The translations under genes and the position numbers were made by a program. Of a DNA stretch of 52,153 nt, positions 33,525 to 46,407 are shown one piece after another. This stretch comes from Bondarzewia mesenterica (taxonomy: Eukaryota > Basidiomycota > Agaricomycetes > Russulales > Bondarzewiaceae), in the NCBI GenBank assembly GCA_004802705.1, contig SGPL01000211.1, forward strand, positions 1 through 52,153, read 5' to 3'. The notes below the pieces were generated by a model that searched no databases, was not told where the DNA came from, and was given only the letters and a program-made list of their open reading frames with translations. Within the stretch, counting starts at the first letter, position 1. Each line of letters starts with the position of its first letter.

Positions 33525-36001
33525 TTAGTATCCAATCGTCGGAACAACGCGTCGTAAATGCGCGGGGACCAGTTCCGCGGGCATTCTCGCAATCTGGTCC
33601 AACGGTGCGCGCTTCGCCAGCGCAATCAAAATCAACCTTAACTCCTTCTCTTCGCGCTCATCCCCCACGCCACCCGACTCCTGTCTCTGCCTGAGAACAC
33701 GTTCCAACAGATCTGCGGCATGGCGCAGAGCGCGCCCGAGCACCACCGGATCGTCGTCCGCCGTGGCACCCTCGCCTCGCCCCAGAGCGGCCAACGCGCC
33801 TTCCGCTGCATACAGCTCTTCCGGTGCGTTGATGAGTGCCGCAAGATCAAGCGGCTGCGAGAAGAGCTGCTGGAAGAGGGCAACTGTGTGCATTGCGTGC
33901 GGGCGGACGTGTTCTGATGTATATACTGCTTTCGCAAGCTCGGACGACACGGCAAAATTTGGATATGACAGGTGCCGCACCGTCTCATGAAGGATGCGAT
34001 GGCGACCCTCTGTGAGCGGGTCGATGAGCGTTTCCTCCACATATTTTGCCAAGGACATGCCCAATGCAGACGGCGCATGGACGTCCATCTGCATCCACAG
34101 TTCCAATTAATATGACGTCGTTCCAGAATAAAGAATCAACGTACCGCATCATCAGGAGGTGAAACAAACTCCGCAATACTGCGGATGTACGCTAGTCCAT
34201 CGACTCCACCGTAGACCACTTCCCGTAGGTAATCTTGGGCCCGACACGCCCGCTCCCTCGTCCAGTAGCCCGCTCCGTTGGCAATCAGCTCGTCCACCGC
34301 ACTGGGCGCCGGCTTTGCCCCGACGGCAGGCGTCTCCACGCTTGCTCTGATCGCGTCAAACAGCTTATCTTCCGACCCAAAGGCGGCGCTCGCGTCCTCC
34401 ACGGGTGTTTCCTGTGCGACGCGGGCCGCAAGCGTGGCAAAAGCGCCAAAGTCCGTTGCGTGCATGTCGCGCGGGTTCTTCCGCGGCTGAGCGGGTTCCT
34501 CGTCTTCTTTCTCTTTGGGTTTGCCGCGGGAGGAGACGTTCCGGTTAATTGTCCAATATCGATACTTTGATGAGCTGGACTTGGGAATTTCCGGGGGAGA
34601 GCGTTCATCGGGCACGGGGACGTTGATGGGTGCCGGTAGATATATTTGGGAGGGGTCCGAAGATGCGGAAGGGGGGTAGACGGGCGTAAGTTGGGGTCGC
34701 GATGCTGCTTCGGGTACAAATACAGATAGTACTGAGAATGGATCTTCCACTGCGATGCTATTCAGTGATACACTATCTATATTTGGGAAAATAGGATACA
34801 CACTTTCAGCATAGTCGATACTTCCATCTGGTGCGAATGGTGGTCCGCCCCTCTCCATGCGCATCCGCTCCTTTTTCGTTCTGTAGCGTTTTCCTGGAAG
34901 AAAGATGGGTGAGTATCGGGATCAAGGGAATCCTGGTGTGTGACATAGGCATACGGCGTGAGGGTGCTGCAGCGAATCGTGAAGCCATTGTCTCAAAAGC
35001 AAAGCTTTACCTTAGGGTGCAGCAGAACAGCGATAACACGGGAATAGCTGTCGAAAGCATTTCGAATAAGACACATCTCCTCACCTTTGAGTTTTAGAGC
35101 AACCATGAGCTCCGCCCAGTCTGACCCAGGAGGAAATGCAGACAACCCGTCCTTGAACCCAGGCAGATGCCCGTCGGCTTCGACAGTCTCCGACAACATG
35201 CCTGTTCCCTTCTTACCTACACCTCGCGAACGTTTTGCTGATATTGCTGCTGCAGAGGTCACAGACGGCGAGCGACGTGCAGGCGTTCCGGGTTCCACAC
35301 TACCAGCCGCACCTGCACTGATGCCCTCCTCGGCATCCGCATCAACATTCATATCTTCATCGCGCTCAATCTCTATGTTCCAGTCCGTCTCGTACTCGAT
35401 AACATGCGCTGCCGCCTTTGCTATGTGTTCGGAGCCCCATGTTTCTATTCGCTCGGCCTCGGTGTGGTACAGGGTTCCTGGGGGATTGAATGTTTTTGCA
35501 TTCGACGCAACGAGATGGAAATCCGCCTGTCGAAATGGTCAGACTGCGTCAGAGGCAAATAGTTATAACGATAATTAACGAATGCGTACAGCGAACTCTT
35601 CGAGAGAGCGATACTTGTTCCTCTCCACCTTCGATGTCATTGTGCCAAAATCCATAGGTCGCTTGATGACGTCTGCATATCCCTGCACCTTCGAAGCATC
35701 CACAGGCCTTAGGAAAAACGCGTACGCATCTTTCCTATGCGGAAAGTCAGTATCTGACGAGCCGATAAGATTGAATCACTCACTTCTTGATTTTGGTTAT
35801 GAGGGTGGTCAGAACCTCCTTCAACGGCTTCAACTTGATTGGACGAGGGGTTTTCTTGACATCCACGTCTTCGAGAGTTTTCCCCTTCTTCTTGAGTTCC
35901 TTAAGTGCTTTCAGCGAGGGGATAACAAGTGTAAGGCCAGACGAGCTGGGACCAGCTTGGTTTTCATTTGGAGAGTCAAAGCGAAGGGAATTGTAGTCCA
36001 T
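33525..36001 (-). CDS. Bromodomain protein (BRD7/BRD9-like)
   Basis: This is a nuclear acetyl-lysine reader, likely part of a chromatin complex. Exons (minus): 36001-35784, 35734-35590, 35526-35085, 34893-34145 and 34088-33525, giving 705 residues. The bromodomain spans about residues 60-155: TTLITKIKKKDAYAFFLRPV, YADVIKRPMDFGTM, then YRSLEEFAADFHLVASNAKTF. NAKTF carries the conserved acetyl-lysine-binding Asn region. A Ser/Ala-rich linker follows, then a conserved block (DWAELMVALKLK joined to KRYRTKKERMRMERGGPP) and a C-terminal helical region (YVEETLIDPLTEGRH, then FAVSSELAKAVYTSEH). The start at 36001 is the first ATG in frame. Intron 3 is 191 nt against 49-63 nt for the others, and I find no missing exon in it. 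The BRD7/9 affinity is by architecture and is less sure than the bromodomain itself. Confidence 0.85.
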
Positions 36002-39000
36002 CCTTCAAACTTGGAGCGTCACGATCTCTGTTCAGCATGACAAGCAGTCAAAGTGAACTTACTCGGCGGCCGAAGGTTTAATATGTCGCGCAGGAGAGAT
36101 ACGGCTCGATTCTCGAGAGCTGCTTATTTCCGAAGAACAGGTAATGATCGTTGACCGGTATTACTTCAAAAACAGAGCTTCGCAATTGTTTTCGACGGTC
36201 CTTGAAAGAAGACACCTTGAACTAGTGAAAGGACGAAGCTATGTAGAATGAACGCAGAGGATACCGCGGTTGCGGAGGTTCGGCCCGGGATTGGGGCACT
36301 AAATAAACATACTTACTTCATTCAGTCTGCGGCTCCTGCCACCTGAGTGACTTTCGTCCGTCTTAATCGCCACAAACTGAAATTTGCAGGATTTTCTTCC
36401 GGATTTTCCTCGTTTCGTTCATCTGCACACCGGGGACATCATCCACCAATCCTTCCCTATGATGAGCTTAAATCTCTTCGGGTCCTCTGCGTCGATAGAA
36501 GAAGCTGTTGGACCTGGTCAGTCGAATTAACTTTGAAGGCGCTAGTATACCTCACGGTCATGGGGCCAGTGAGTGAATGTTCTCCCTTGCGATTTGTCGT
36601 CTCATGACGCCATGTTTTTAAGTTCATAGTGTTCGTATTTCTAAGAAATTTTCCAAGTTCCATATCACAGCTAGGAACAACAGAACGGATCGCCTACTCC
36701 GCATCAGAGACTGAGCATGGGAACGTTAGTTTTGCTTGGGCCGAAAACAGAATCAATGTTCTCATGCTATTGTGTCTTTTGAGTATATTTCCCCGTATAG
36801 ACAGGGCTTTTGAAGCCAATCTTCTGACCTTTACTCATTACATGTGCGATGCCCTTGTCGGGATATACCACTTATATCTGGTGCGCCAATCCTGTCGGAC
36901 ACGCCTTTTTTTGAGAAGGCTCTGATCCTTTTTCTTGGTCTTAACTTCGACGGAATGACGGCGCGTTATCTTGTAATGCACTCCTCTTGGATCCCGGCCC
37001 TTCCCTAGGTACGCGGAACGTATGAAGAAAATGCGGCTGGAACGGCGAACTCGATTGTATTGACTTCTCAGTGGTTGAGTGTTTTGCTGGACATGATATC
37101 ACTAAGACGTTTGGGCTGACCCAATGCTACAGGTACTTCCCCCATTCGACGAAGATTATCGGTCTCTGTGCGCGAACTAGTCACCTCCTGACCTGGAGCA
37201 TTCTTCAAGAAAATTGCTGCCAAAAGGGAGACAAGAAGCGACACAGCAGGGTGATTTACTTTAGGGCTTAAGCCTGGACCTCTTGAAACGATTGGTCACC
37301 GTTCAACGATTGAGCCGCTCTCTTTCTTCGACCGCTAAGCAAACACGCTACAGCTGTCCAATAGTCTCTTTTTTTCCCGCAATGATAGGACCTTGTTAAA
37401 GTTCTCCGGAGGTCGCTGTCCTCCTTTCAATTGTTTGGAAATGCGACCCTTTGCGGAAGAACTTGAGTTCTTGATCATGCCACCGGCCGACCCTGGTCAT
37501 CTCCCTTCGGCAGGATTTCCGGCTTCAAGTTGCGATTCTCCCTTTACGACACGTCTACTTATATCCTCAGTCACCAGCCCCTCTCGCCACAGTAGCAGTC
37601 GACCAAGGCGCGGTAGGTATTCGCAATTGACTCCATGCGGGCGTTCGGGATTCGGGAATGCCCCACACCTCAACGCCCGGAGGGTTGACCTTCATTCGAG
37701 GACTTGCACGGGTCTACAAGACCTTGATAAGTATGTAAATCTGTGCCTTGCCATTTCCGCACCAGGGGGACTCGATGCTCTAAGGGAATCAGCAGCTCCA
37801 CTCCCAGCGCTTGCTCGCTCCCAGTACTGAAGAAGGCTTCTTCGGCGGCGTGAACATTCTCGAATCTCGATCTAATCTGGAGGGATAGTGTACAAATCAG
37901 AAATCTGTCTGGACTCAACACAGCTCTGCACTGCAAGCAATTGTGAGTCCTCATTTTGAAAAAAGGAAGAAGCTTCTCAATTCATACTGCGTAATACGCC
38001 AGTGATCCTGGTGCTGCATTTATCATTTTTAATGCGCGTTCTATTGCGTGCTCCGCCATCCGCCTAACGACTAATTCCCCTTTGTATCCTATCCGCCGAA
38101 TAGCCTCGATGTGCGAAGACCGCATTGCAAATCTACTCACTCGCCCAACCTTTTCATCGGAAGTCGCGTGCCTCTACTTCTGTCCATGTCTGGAGCGCGC
38201 GGTGAGTAATCCGTACCCTCAAGTTTGGGACACGCCGCGTTTGACAAGAGTTTTACGGCCGGTGGCGCATTGTTCAAACCTTCGTCAATACGGCCTCGGC
38301 TCATGCATGCGTACGTGATGTATCCATAATCAATCACCCGCGATTTTACAGCTTGTCAAAGGGTACACACGTTGCCCTCACCCCCTTCCTCCCAAACATG
38401 GGTGACTCTGTCTTGGCTCAATCCACTAGGCTATCTATGTACCCTTCCTCACGCTCTCCTGACACATCCACGCAGCGGTGCGGCGTAGCGCACGAGCTCG
38501 CAGGGGTCATATAACCGGATGCCTCTCGAATCGCCGTCACCGCAGATCGATAGTGCCAAGGGACGACGATGCAATTGTATTGCATCTTCTGCGTATTGCA
38601 TCACCCATGCTCCCGGCTCCATAATGAGAGCATTTACGCCAAGGCGCAGATCTATGGGGTGCGGTTGCTCGCACTCTGCACTTGGATGCACCCAACCTAT
38701 GGAATCTCGTGCGCTGATAGGACAGAATTTGCCTCTTCATTGCTACAACGTGAGTAGAATCAGACGTGAAACGCATCCGATCCTCATCTCTAATTTTCAC
38801 GGGGTTTCTCGCCCTTTGATTCAATTCAAAATCTGACCGCGTGGATGTCAAACAAGTGCGCTCATTGTGTAGTTCCGGGATACCCCGGAGTCGGGTGCAG
38901 ACTTTTTGTATCCCTTTACGACGGACTTTGGCCATCGTCGTCCACTGTGCCGCAAACAGTCTTGTCGTCGTCACTGATCATGTTTCGTAGCTCAGTGCTC

Positions 39001-41141
39001 AGCCTCACTTGCACTCCGGTTTGACGGAGAAGCCGTCTGACAGCTCGATATCCACCCATTTTGACCCATGCGTCCATTTTTTTTCCCGGAAGCCTCATAT
39101 GTGGTGCTGGTGACCGACTTTGCACGTGGGGGCAGTACAGACGAAACTCTAACCATGCACTGCCTCGCATGCAAAGTTCAGAATACCCGTGTCTTACCGT
39201 AACGAGGGCCAGTCTGCAGACGCTGCCAGCTTAGTTCTTTCTTCATGCTCAACAGCTTTCGGGTGCTTACTCACACAGGGTAAATTATACTTTGGGTTTC
39301 AAGTCCTTCTCCCGCCTCGTCTCTACGTTGCTGATGCGGCTGTCGCATGCCCTCGGATATAGACTGCAAAAATGACTTGACTCGAGAAGATCTCGAGATC
39401 TTGCAATTTTGGAGACTTTTGGTCCCATATCATGCATCGCGCCCGGCTCAGGAGGACCAGTTGCCGGATACGGTACCGATCGGGATTCTCGGGCTCGTTG
39501 CCTTGGACGGAGTCGCCGATTCGATTGACGATCACAGTAGGCGAGCAGTTCGATGTGATCAACTCTTACAGTGCGTACCACCGCTTCGATGTTAAATAAG
39601 TCTGCCTGATTTTTTCTCGTTTGACCCAGTGCACTGTGTACATATTCCTCATGGGTATCCGATGCCTCGATTATTGACTTTCAATTTACAAATATCACTG
39701 TGATCAAAACGCCGGCTTGTGTTTCAGGATCACGCATTACCTGCTTGCAAGGTCTATCGACTTTGCCGGCCCTGAAATGCCCTGGAAACAGATTTCCTTT
39801 TTGGTCATGAGACTTCTTCGGACGAGGATCATATCTGCTTCGGGAAGGTTTGTAAGTTTAGGAATCTGGGAAGCAGGAAGCCATGAGAATGAAAGAAAGA
39901 GTTCCGTTTTTATTGTGAATGTCTCCGTCAGATGGTCAATCAGCTGGCGGCGAGGCACGTATGGTGTTTCGTACGTTTGCGAGACAGCTCGAAGCACGTT
40001 GACGGACTTAGAGAGCTAAGTTATGTACTGAAGGTTTAATTTGGAGCCTGCGGGCAATTCACCAAGGGAACGATACGAGCGCGATTGTGGGTCCGCGACT
40101 GTAGCACTCCAGCATCCAGGCCATCGATAAGCACATGACTTCGTGTGTCGCAACAACTAACGTACATCGATCGCTCACGTACTGTAGACATGGTACGGAC
40201 TTCTACGGTATGGTGATGCGGTTTCTTACTAAAAAACAGTATGTAGTCGAGCATCTTTATGTACGAGGTGTTGGAGAACAATGGATGTGAATTCAGTCAA
40301 AAATACTGCACAGAATGTGCAGGGTGGCTAACGCGGAGATTCGAGTGATCGAAGTTCCTTAATTCGGGGGGTTGTTCGTTGTCACCCCATCACTGGCTAC
40401 CGACCGTTTCCTTCCACGACTACGGGAAAATCGCCAGCTTTGCGCCCACACGGTCCTGCCATACTTTTAAATATCTCTTCGGAAGGACTGCCTCGTTGTT
40501 GAAGAAGCATCTATGCATTCGAAGACTGCTGAATTTGGGCCCAACAGCTCCGTGGTTTGGCGATGTAGAGATTTCATAATAATTGGTCCGTTGGTCGATG
40601 ATTAATGCCTCAGCCCGAAATCTGGTTGCTACATATATTGCCGCTTGCGAAACATGTTGGTGTGCAAGAGGTTGGGTAATAATTATCCGTTGAGTCGGTC
40701 CCGGGCTCTCTCCGTTTTTCCTTTCCTTTTCTGACCGACACCCTCTTCCTCCCCTCCCCTCATCGCCTCCCAGGCGTTGAGCTCTATCCACGATCCTCAC
40801 GTTAGCTGTATTCCTTCTTTTCTGGGCTGGCGTAGACCTCAGCCCTTGGATGTCTCTTTCTCCAAACCTTACTGCCACCTCGATCGCTACTACTCTCTAA
40901 TCCGACATTTTCCACTCTCCTTGGTAACACAGCAGCAGCCGCAATTCACGATCCCTCACAGACGAATTTTCCTATCTGAGACTTCATATCAATAGTTCCC
41001 TCTATACACTACCCACCTTCTTTGTCTATTTCGACTCGCCCACTATCGACGCACACCCCACATCGTTAATACCTCATCCACGCAACACACCTATCGTGCG
41101 CCGAGGACACGAGACATCACTTCACTGGACCGACTTTCACA
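36002..41141. other. 5.1-kb gene-poor region
   Basis: No stretch here supports a protein gene. Open frames reach 145-152 codons (37393-37830 plus, 40878-40420 minus), overlap on both strands, lack splice logic and match no family I know. The last 450 bases (about 40690-41141) are CT-rich and then CA-rich, typical of a strong basidiomycete promoter and long leader for the homeodomain gene. The rest could be a long regulatory domain, a non-coding transcript or decayed repeats. Confidence 0.5.
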
Positions 41142-42723
41142 ATGAAAAGACAACACTCCGAGGAGAATGAGAATTACGAGCAAGAGTCGCGCTCAAGCCC
41201 ATCGGTATCGTCTTCGCATGGCGAGGGCGGATTGGCGGATACGGAAACAGATGCAGGTCCCAGCCACTCCGACGCGGGACCTAGGCAGCCTTCGGGCGCA
41301 GCCCTGCATGATCAGCCCCAAAAGCCCGCCGATCAGCCCCCGCAGGCACCCCCACCGCCTGTAAAGAAGAAGAGAACGCGCACTCTGACTACACCACATC
41401 AATCCGCGGTGCTGCACGCATTGCTCGCTCAGGTGAATTAGTGCTACACCATTTCGAGATACGAATAATCACGTTAACGATATTGATAGTCGCGTTTCCC
41501 GACTACTGCTATGCGCGAGGAGGTTGGCCGCTCTATAGGACTTAGCGCGCGGAAGGTTCAGGTTCGTCGTTCTTCTAGTGTCCCCTTTGTTTGCACATTT
41601 CTCAGCATTTTTCCGTGCGCAGGTCTGGTTCCAGGCGCGTCTCTTCAGAATACCACTTTGTTTGACAAGGTATCTTACCTACCCACTTCTATGACAGAAC
41701 CAGCGCCAAAAAGCGCGCCGCCCACGCAGCCAAAGCGCCGCCCCTCAAGCGCGTCAGCCCCAGTACGGCCCTTTCCTTAACCCCGCTTCTTCTGTACCTG
41801 GTATGGTTCAGCCTTCCTTTCGTTCTGCGCCCCTTGAGCGTTCGACCTCATATGGCGCATTTCCAGGCCAGCGTAGTGCAGGTGACTATCATGAGCGCGA
41901 GCCCTATCTACGCCCTTCTGCTGGAAACAGTTCGGGTCTGAATGCTCCCCTTGCGGGGCCTGGCGTGCCGGGACCGAGCTTCTCGTTCGCTCCCCGACTC
42001 TACCCTGTGCCAATGACGCTCGGCCCGCCTCCACGAGGGTATGTTCAGCCCTCTGGTTATGCAGAACAGTGGTCGCCCGAGGAACTTGCCTACAATCCCA
42101 TGCGCGGTCAAACCAGTAGTCCTGAGACTCACCGAGCCCAAGGGCTTCCCCGGCCACACCGTGACTATGCCATCCATTTGCCGCCCCTTGTGCTTGACGA
42201 GTCTCGAAACACAAGCACAGGGTCAGGCGGCTTCCCTCCACCCCCTCTCTTGTCGGCGCCTCCCCGTCTCGATATTCCCCAACCTTCGGACTTTGACACG
42301 ATGCCGGACTCCCCTTTCGCACGTCACCCCCTTAGCGGTCCACCTCACGTAGCCGGGTTCTCCTCGCGAGCTCTCCCCCGCCTGCGTATACCCCCACCGC
42401 TCACCGTCCCACCCACCCAACGGTGGAACCCCACGAGCCTGTCGCCCTACGCTCACCCGGGGCCCTCTATTACTGGCTCTTCATCCACCACAGGTTTCGC
42501 GCGCTCCGCCTTCTCCCCCACCGGCCCGCCGGGAACATCGCCGCTTTCCTCGGTGCCATCCGGCACCTCCTGGACTGCCCCCAGCCCGTACCAGTTGACT
42601 TCGGACGCCATCACTCATGCACCCGACCGACGACCGACGCGTCCAACGCGTTTCGACCCCGTGCGGGCTGCCCAAAGCGAGAACGATGCGGCACGCACCC
42701 CGCAAGACCGCACCACCCCTTGA
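41142..42723 (+). CDS. Homeodomain transcription factor
   Basis: This is a nuclear DNA-binding regulator of 466 residues. Exons: 41142-41432, 41490-41561, 41623-41634 and 41698-42723. The 60-residue homeodomain is at about residues 75-135: KKKRTRTLTTPHQSAVLHAL, then SRFPTTAMREEVG, then LSARKVQ + VWFQ + NQRQKARRPR. It is a typical (non-TALE) homeodomain with Gln50 and Asn51. Exon 3 is only 12 nt and codes VWFQ. The next intron begins GCGCGT and ends ACAG, a GC-AG intron. Without both, the recognition helix would be lost. Downstream of the homeodomain is a long Pro/Ser-rich, low-complexity region of about 330 residues, probably activating or regulatory. The upstream N-terminus is acidic and Pro-rich. 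The nearest relatives are probably agaric Hom-type developmental regulators, but the subgroup is not proven. Confidence 0.87.
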
Positions 42724-43472
42724 ACGAGACACTCACGCCCCTTTGACGCGACGCGATGCCGCTGCTGCAGCACTACCAAGCTCACGCCGCCACTCACGCC
42801 TCTTCACGAAAAAAGTTTCCTCGACAACTACGTGTCCCGGTTTTCTCTCCTTTGTTTGAACTGTCATTCGCTGTTTCGCTTCCCAATCTGTTTCTCACAT
42901 CCGAATCTGTCTGTTTTCACATTCCTTCCACATCGCTAGTTGCGTTCACCCGAAATTAATAGCTCTAGCAAGGGCCCTTAGAGTCTTGCCTTCTTATTCT
43001 ACCACCCCCTAATCTTATCCGCACGTACTAACGAAGCTGCCTCTAATATATCATAGTCACACGCCCCGATACTACTATAATTACCTACTTGTTGCTGCTG
43101 TATCGTTGCTACACGATCCACCCGTCCCCCGTCTTCTGAGGTCTGGCATGTACACGTTGCTAATAGGCCTGAAAATATCATGTACGCGTCCCTTGTGCAG
43201 GTGGACGTCGTCCGCTTTGCAGTATCCTTCATATCATGGTTAGGCTTTTGGCAGAGCTTGACGAGATCACTACAATTACGAGAAGCATGCAATGTCAGCT
43301 GATCCTTTTCACGGAGTTGAGGAACCCCTGCATCTGCATCGACCCGCGACATACTTACAATACATATTCAAACAACCCCTCCTACGGTTGCTAACTTACG
43401 ATAAGTAGTTGTTATAAATATATAGAAAAGCAAAGAAGCCGAGGAATTGTATTGTATGCATGTAAATAACTG
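42724..43472. other. Convergent 3' region between homeodomain and RING genes
   Basis: This holds the trailers of two converging genes. It is pyrimidine-rich and then AT-rich (TATAAATATATAGAAAAG at about 43415). No supported gene is present. Confidence 0.5.
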
Positions 43473-46407
43473 TTACTTCCGCCTGCCTCGCAGCTGGGAC
43501 CTGAGCAAATCCTCCTGCTCGGACTCGCCGGCTACACTTGCACCCAGCCTCATATCATCACCTGTATCACTGCACGCATCACTGCGGTCATCGCATGGAG
43601 GACCTGAGCTCTCGTGTCTAGCCACAGCGCGTCGTGCAGCAACAAGCCTGACACGCAGCTGTGCCTGCACCCGAAGCCTCCTTTCGGCGAGTGCAGAGTC
43701 CGGAGAAGGTGCTTCTGTCATAGAAACGGGCGAGATTGAGCGCTTGCCCGAGATCGATGGAGTTGCTGCGGTGTTTTGGCCCGACTGCTCGTCTTCTTCG
43801 ACCATTGTATTGCTTGGATGATGCGTGAGACGGCGCTCAGACGCCAATTTATCAAGGAGGCGTGTACGGAGATTGAGGACTGCACCCGATGTGGGTGGTG
43901 TTCTCGGAGAGTACGTGGGAGTTGTCAGTGGTGAAAAATGTGTTTCTCGGGGCGGTGTTCGCAGAGAGCTTCCTATAGGCGCTGTAAGGAGAACACGGGC
44001 AAAGTCACGATCGGTACTGATATCGTCGTCATAGCCAGAAGAGGCCTCATTAAGAGTCAGGCGGGAGAGCAACTGACCTTCGGAAAGCCCGCGTGGTGTT
44101 CCGTCTGCCTGGCTTCCAAGCTCCCTGTGTTCATTACGCTGCTGGGTTACCGAAGATCGCACATTACCATCATCTCGGGGCGGGTCGACAACAGCGGAGT
44201 GATTCTTCATCTTGGCCAGACGGGCTCGCGTGCGAGCCATAATCTCCGGCGCCGACAGCCTAATTACGGGACGGGAAGACGTATCGCTGTCATGAGATTT
44301 GATCACGTCGCAACCTGGAGACGGGGTTATTTTTGAAGATAGTCCTTCCGATATCCGGGAAGGTGTACTAGACGATACAGCATCGACAAAGGATGAGGTG
44401 GTCCCGCCAGCATTCTTAATATCTCCCACGGTCATAGACAGCTCGACAACGTCTGAAGGCCCAGGGTGCTTGACAGTCTGCCTTGGGCCCGTCAGAGAAG
44501 GCCCGAGATGAGCGTGCACCGATTGCAGCAAAGTGCGAGGTGTACGACGCGGTTTAGTTGACACCCTCATCGCCTCGGGCGCAGCTTCATCGTCCAAAAG
44601 TGACTGCTTCGGGGAATGCAGAGGATTATTGGGTAGTTCCCCAGAATCGGTGCCGTTAATGACAGAATCACGATTATCTAGGGAGATTGGGCGTCGACCA
44701 TGATCTGACGTATCCTGGTCTTCTATGTCCGGCTCCTCGATCACTGGTTGTCGTCGGTTGTCTTCTGCCTCCTTCCCATCCCCCATTCGGGTTTCACGAG
44801 CAACGATGTCGTTAATGACCCGTTGATTATCTGAAAGTCCGACCATGGGATGGCGTTCTGTTGTCACGCGTATCGGTCGTTTTCCCTTGTTGTTGGGGTC
44901 ATCGGTCAGCAATCTTTGGGAAGGCTGGCGATAGTCCTCGACTCTGTAATTGTCTCGACTATGACTTCTCCGCTCTGGAGAACCGCGTGCACTATCGCTT
45001 GTACGGGGGAACTCACGCATTGATTGGGCACGCTGGTCATGAGAGCGTCTCCGTGCAGGCCGATAATGACATTCACTTCGATCTTCTCTGTCAGATGAGG
45101 GATGTCGTGGACGGGAAGAGAAAATAGGGTGACGGCGAGAAGACGAAGGTGAGCTCGAACGCGAGCGTGACCCGGAACGAGAGGAGCGCCTCCAGCGTCT
45201 ACTGCGTTCAGCATGGGAAGGAGAAGGGATGTTTGACGGGTTATCATACTAAGCCGCAAAAATGAGAAATCGATGCACCACGGCTTGCAGCTCTCTGAGA
45301 AACTTACCTGAACAACCGAGTCGTACATTGCCAGGTCTCTATAGGGAGAACGAAGGTACGAGTAAATCTCTAGGGGAAAGGATAAAAATGATTTAGTCCT
45401 CAATTCAGAGTCTTAAGAATCCAGTCAACAAACTTACCATGAGCGAAGTGCTCTGCATTGACATGCCTTTCTCCATCAACATATGGAGCATCCATATCTA
45501 AAAATTCTGCCAGTAGCTTTACCGCCGATTCTGACCGAATATCTATGGACTTCATGAGGGACAGCACGAATGTCGTGAGGAACTGCCGGGGCATAAGTCA
45601 TCTTCCTTGCTAATGACACTCAAGCTTCGAAACACACCTCTACATCAAGGCTTGGCCAAACCTGCAGCTCTCGCCGTAAAAAGATGGTAGTCCGACTTAT
45701 GAGGTCCGGAGAGCTGGCAAATTGTTGCGGAGTGGGATAAGGCCGATATCGTGTGATGGAGTTGGATGCGACATGCTATTGAGTGTGTAACGCCGTCCGT
45801 CAGTCCACCAAGGGAATGGATGCCAATAACACAAACAACGCACCTTCGCGTACAAATTATGGTGGTATATCCACCTCCGCCTACTAATCGCCCGCTCGAG
45901 CGCATCCGCCTCTTCTCGTGCTTCCCTCTCGCGCCTGCCCCATTGCCGCTCCCGCCGCGGCGCACGTCTGTTAGAGTTTGCGTGTATGGCACGTCGTCCG
46001 GACTGAGGCACAAGTGGACGGGGCGATGTACGGAGTGGGGGAAGATAATGCTTTTGATAGTCGTAGTTTGAGCGGATGTGGTGTATCACGTACTCTCCGA
46101 TGGTCTGGGAGCACAGCGGACATCGGCGGGATTGCTCTGGGGTGAGATAAAAGGTAAGAGGGGATAGTTGATATGTGCAAGATTGTTAAGTTGCTTTACC
46201 TGTCCAGACCATCAGGCATTCAAAGCAAAACTCATGAGAGCAAATGGGTATCACTGTGCGGTCGATGACCGGCTGAAGACAGATTGCACAGTGGTCCTCA
46301 TCCATTTCGCCTTCAACGTTGTCACCTTCATCGACAATATTCTCTATAGGAGAATCTTCCTCTAGTTTAATGCGCTTCAATGGACGTGCAGAAGGGTCAG
46401 AGGCCAT
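43473..46407 (-). CDS. RING-type E3 ubiquitin ligase, TOPORS-like
   Basis: This is a probable nuclear ubiquitin (perhaps also SUMO) ligase. Exons (minus): 46407-46200, 46136-45844, 45775-45638, 45582-45438, 45369-45308 and 45248-43473, giving 873 residues. The C3HC4 RING finger is complete: Cys40 and Cys43, Cys56, His58, Cys61, Cys64, Cys76 and Cys79, reading CAICLQP, then CSHEFCFECLMVW, then CPLC. After it comes IGEYVIHHIRSNYDYQKH and a basic helix (RRERQWGRREREAREE). Next is a helical block typical of TOPORS-type proteins (SRTTIFLRRELQVWPSLDVE, HVNAEHFAHEIYSYLRSPYR). The C-terminal 590 residues lie in one exon and are Ser/Arg- and Pro-rich, with an RS-like start (RSGSRSRSSSPSSSRR), and are likely disordered. 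The ATG at 46407 is preferred over upstream in-frame ATGs because it gives a nuclear-signal-like start (RPLKRIKLEE). Confidence 0.88.

Noticed and set aside
37393..40878. Several 80-150 codon open frames in the gene-poor region
   Set aside because: They overlap on both strands, do not join by plausible introns, and show no family motif.
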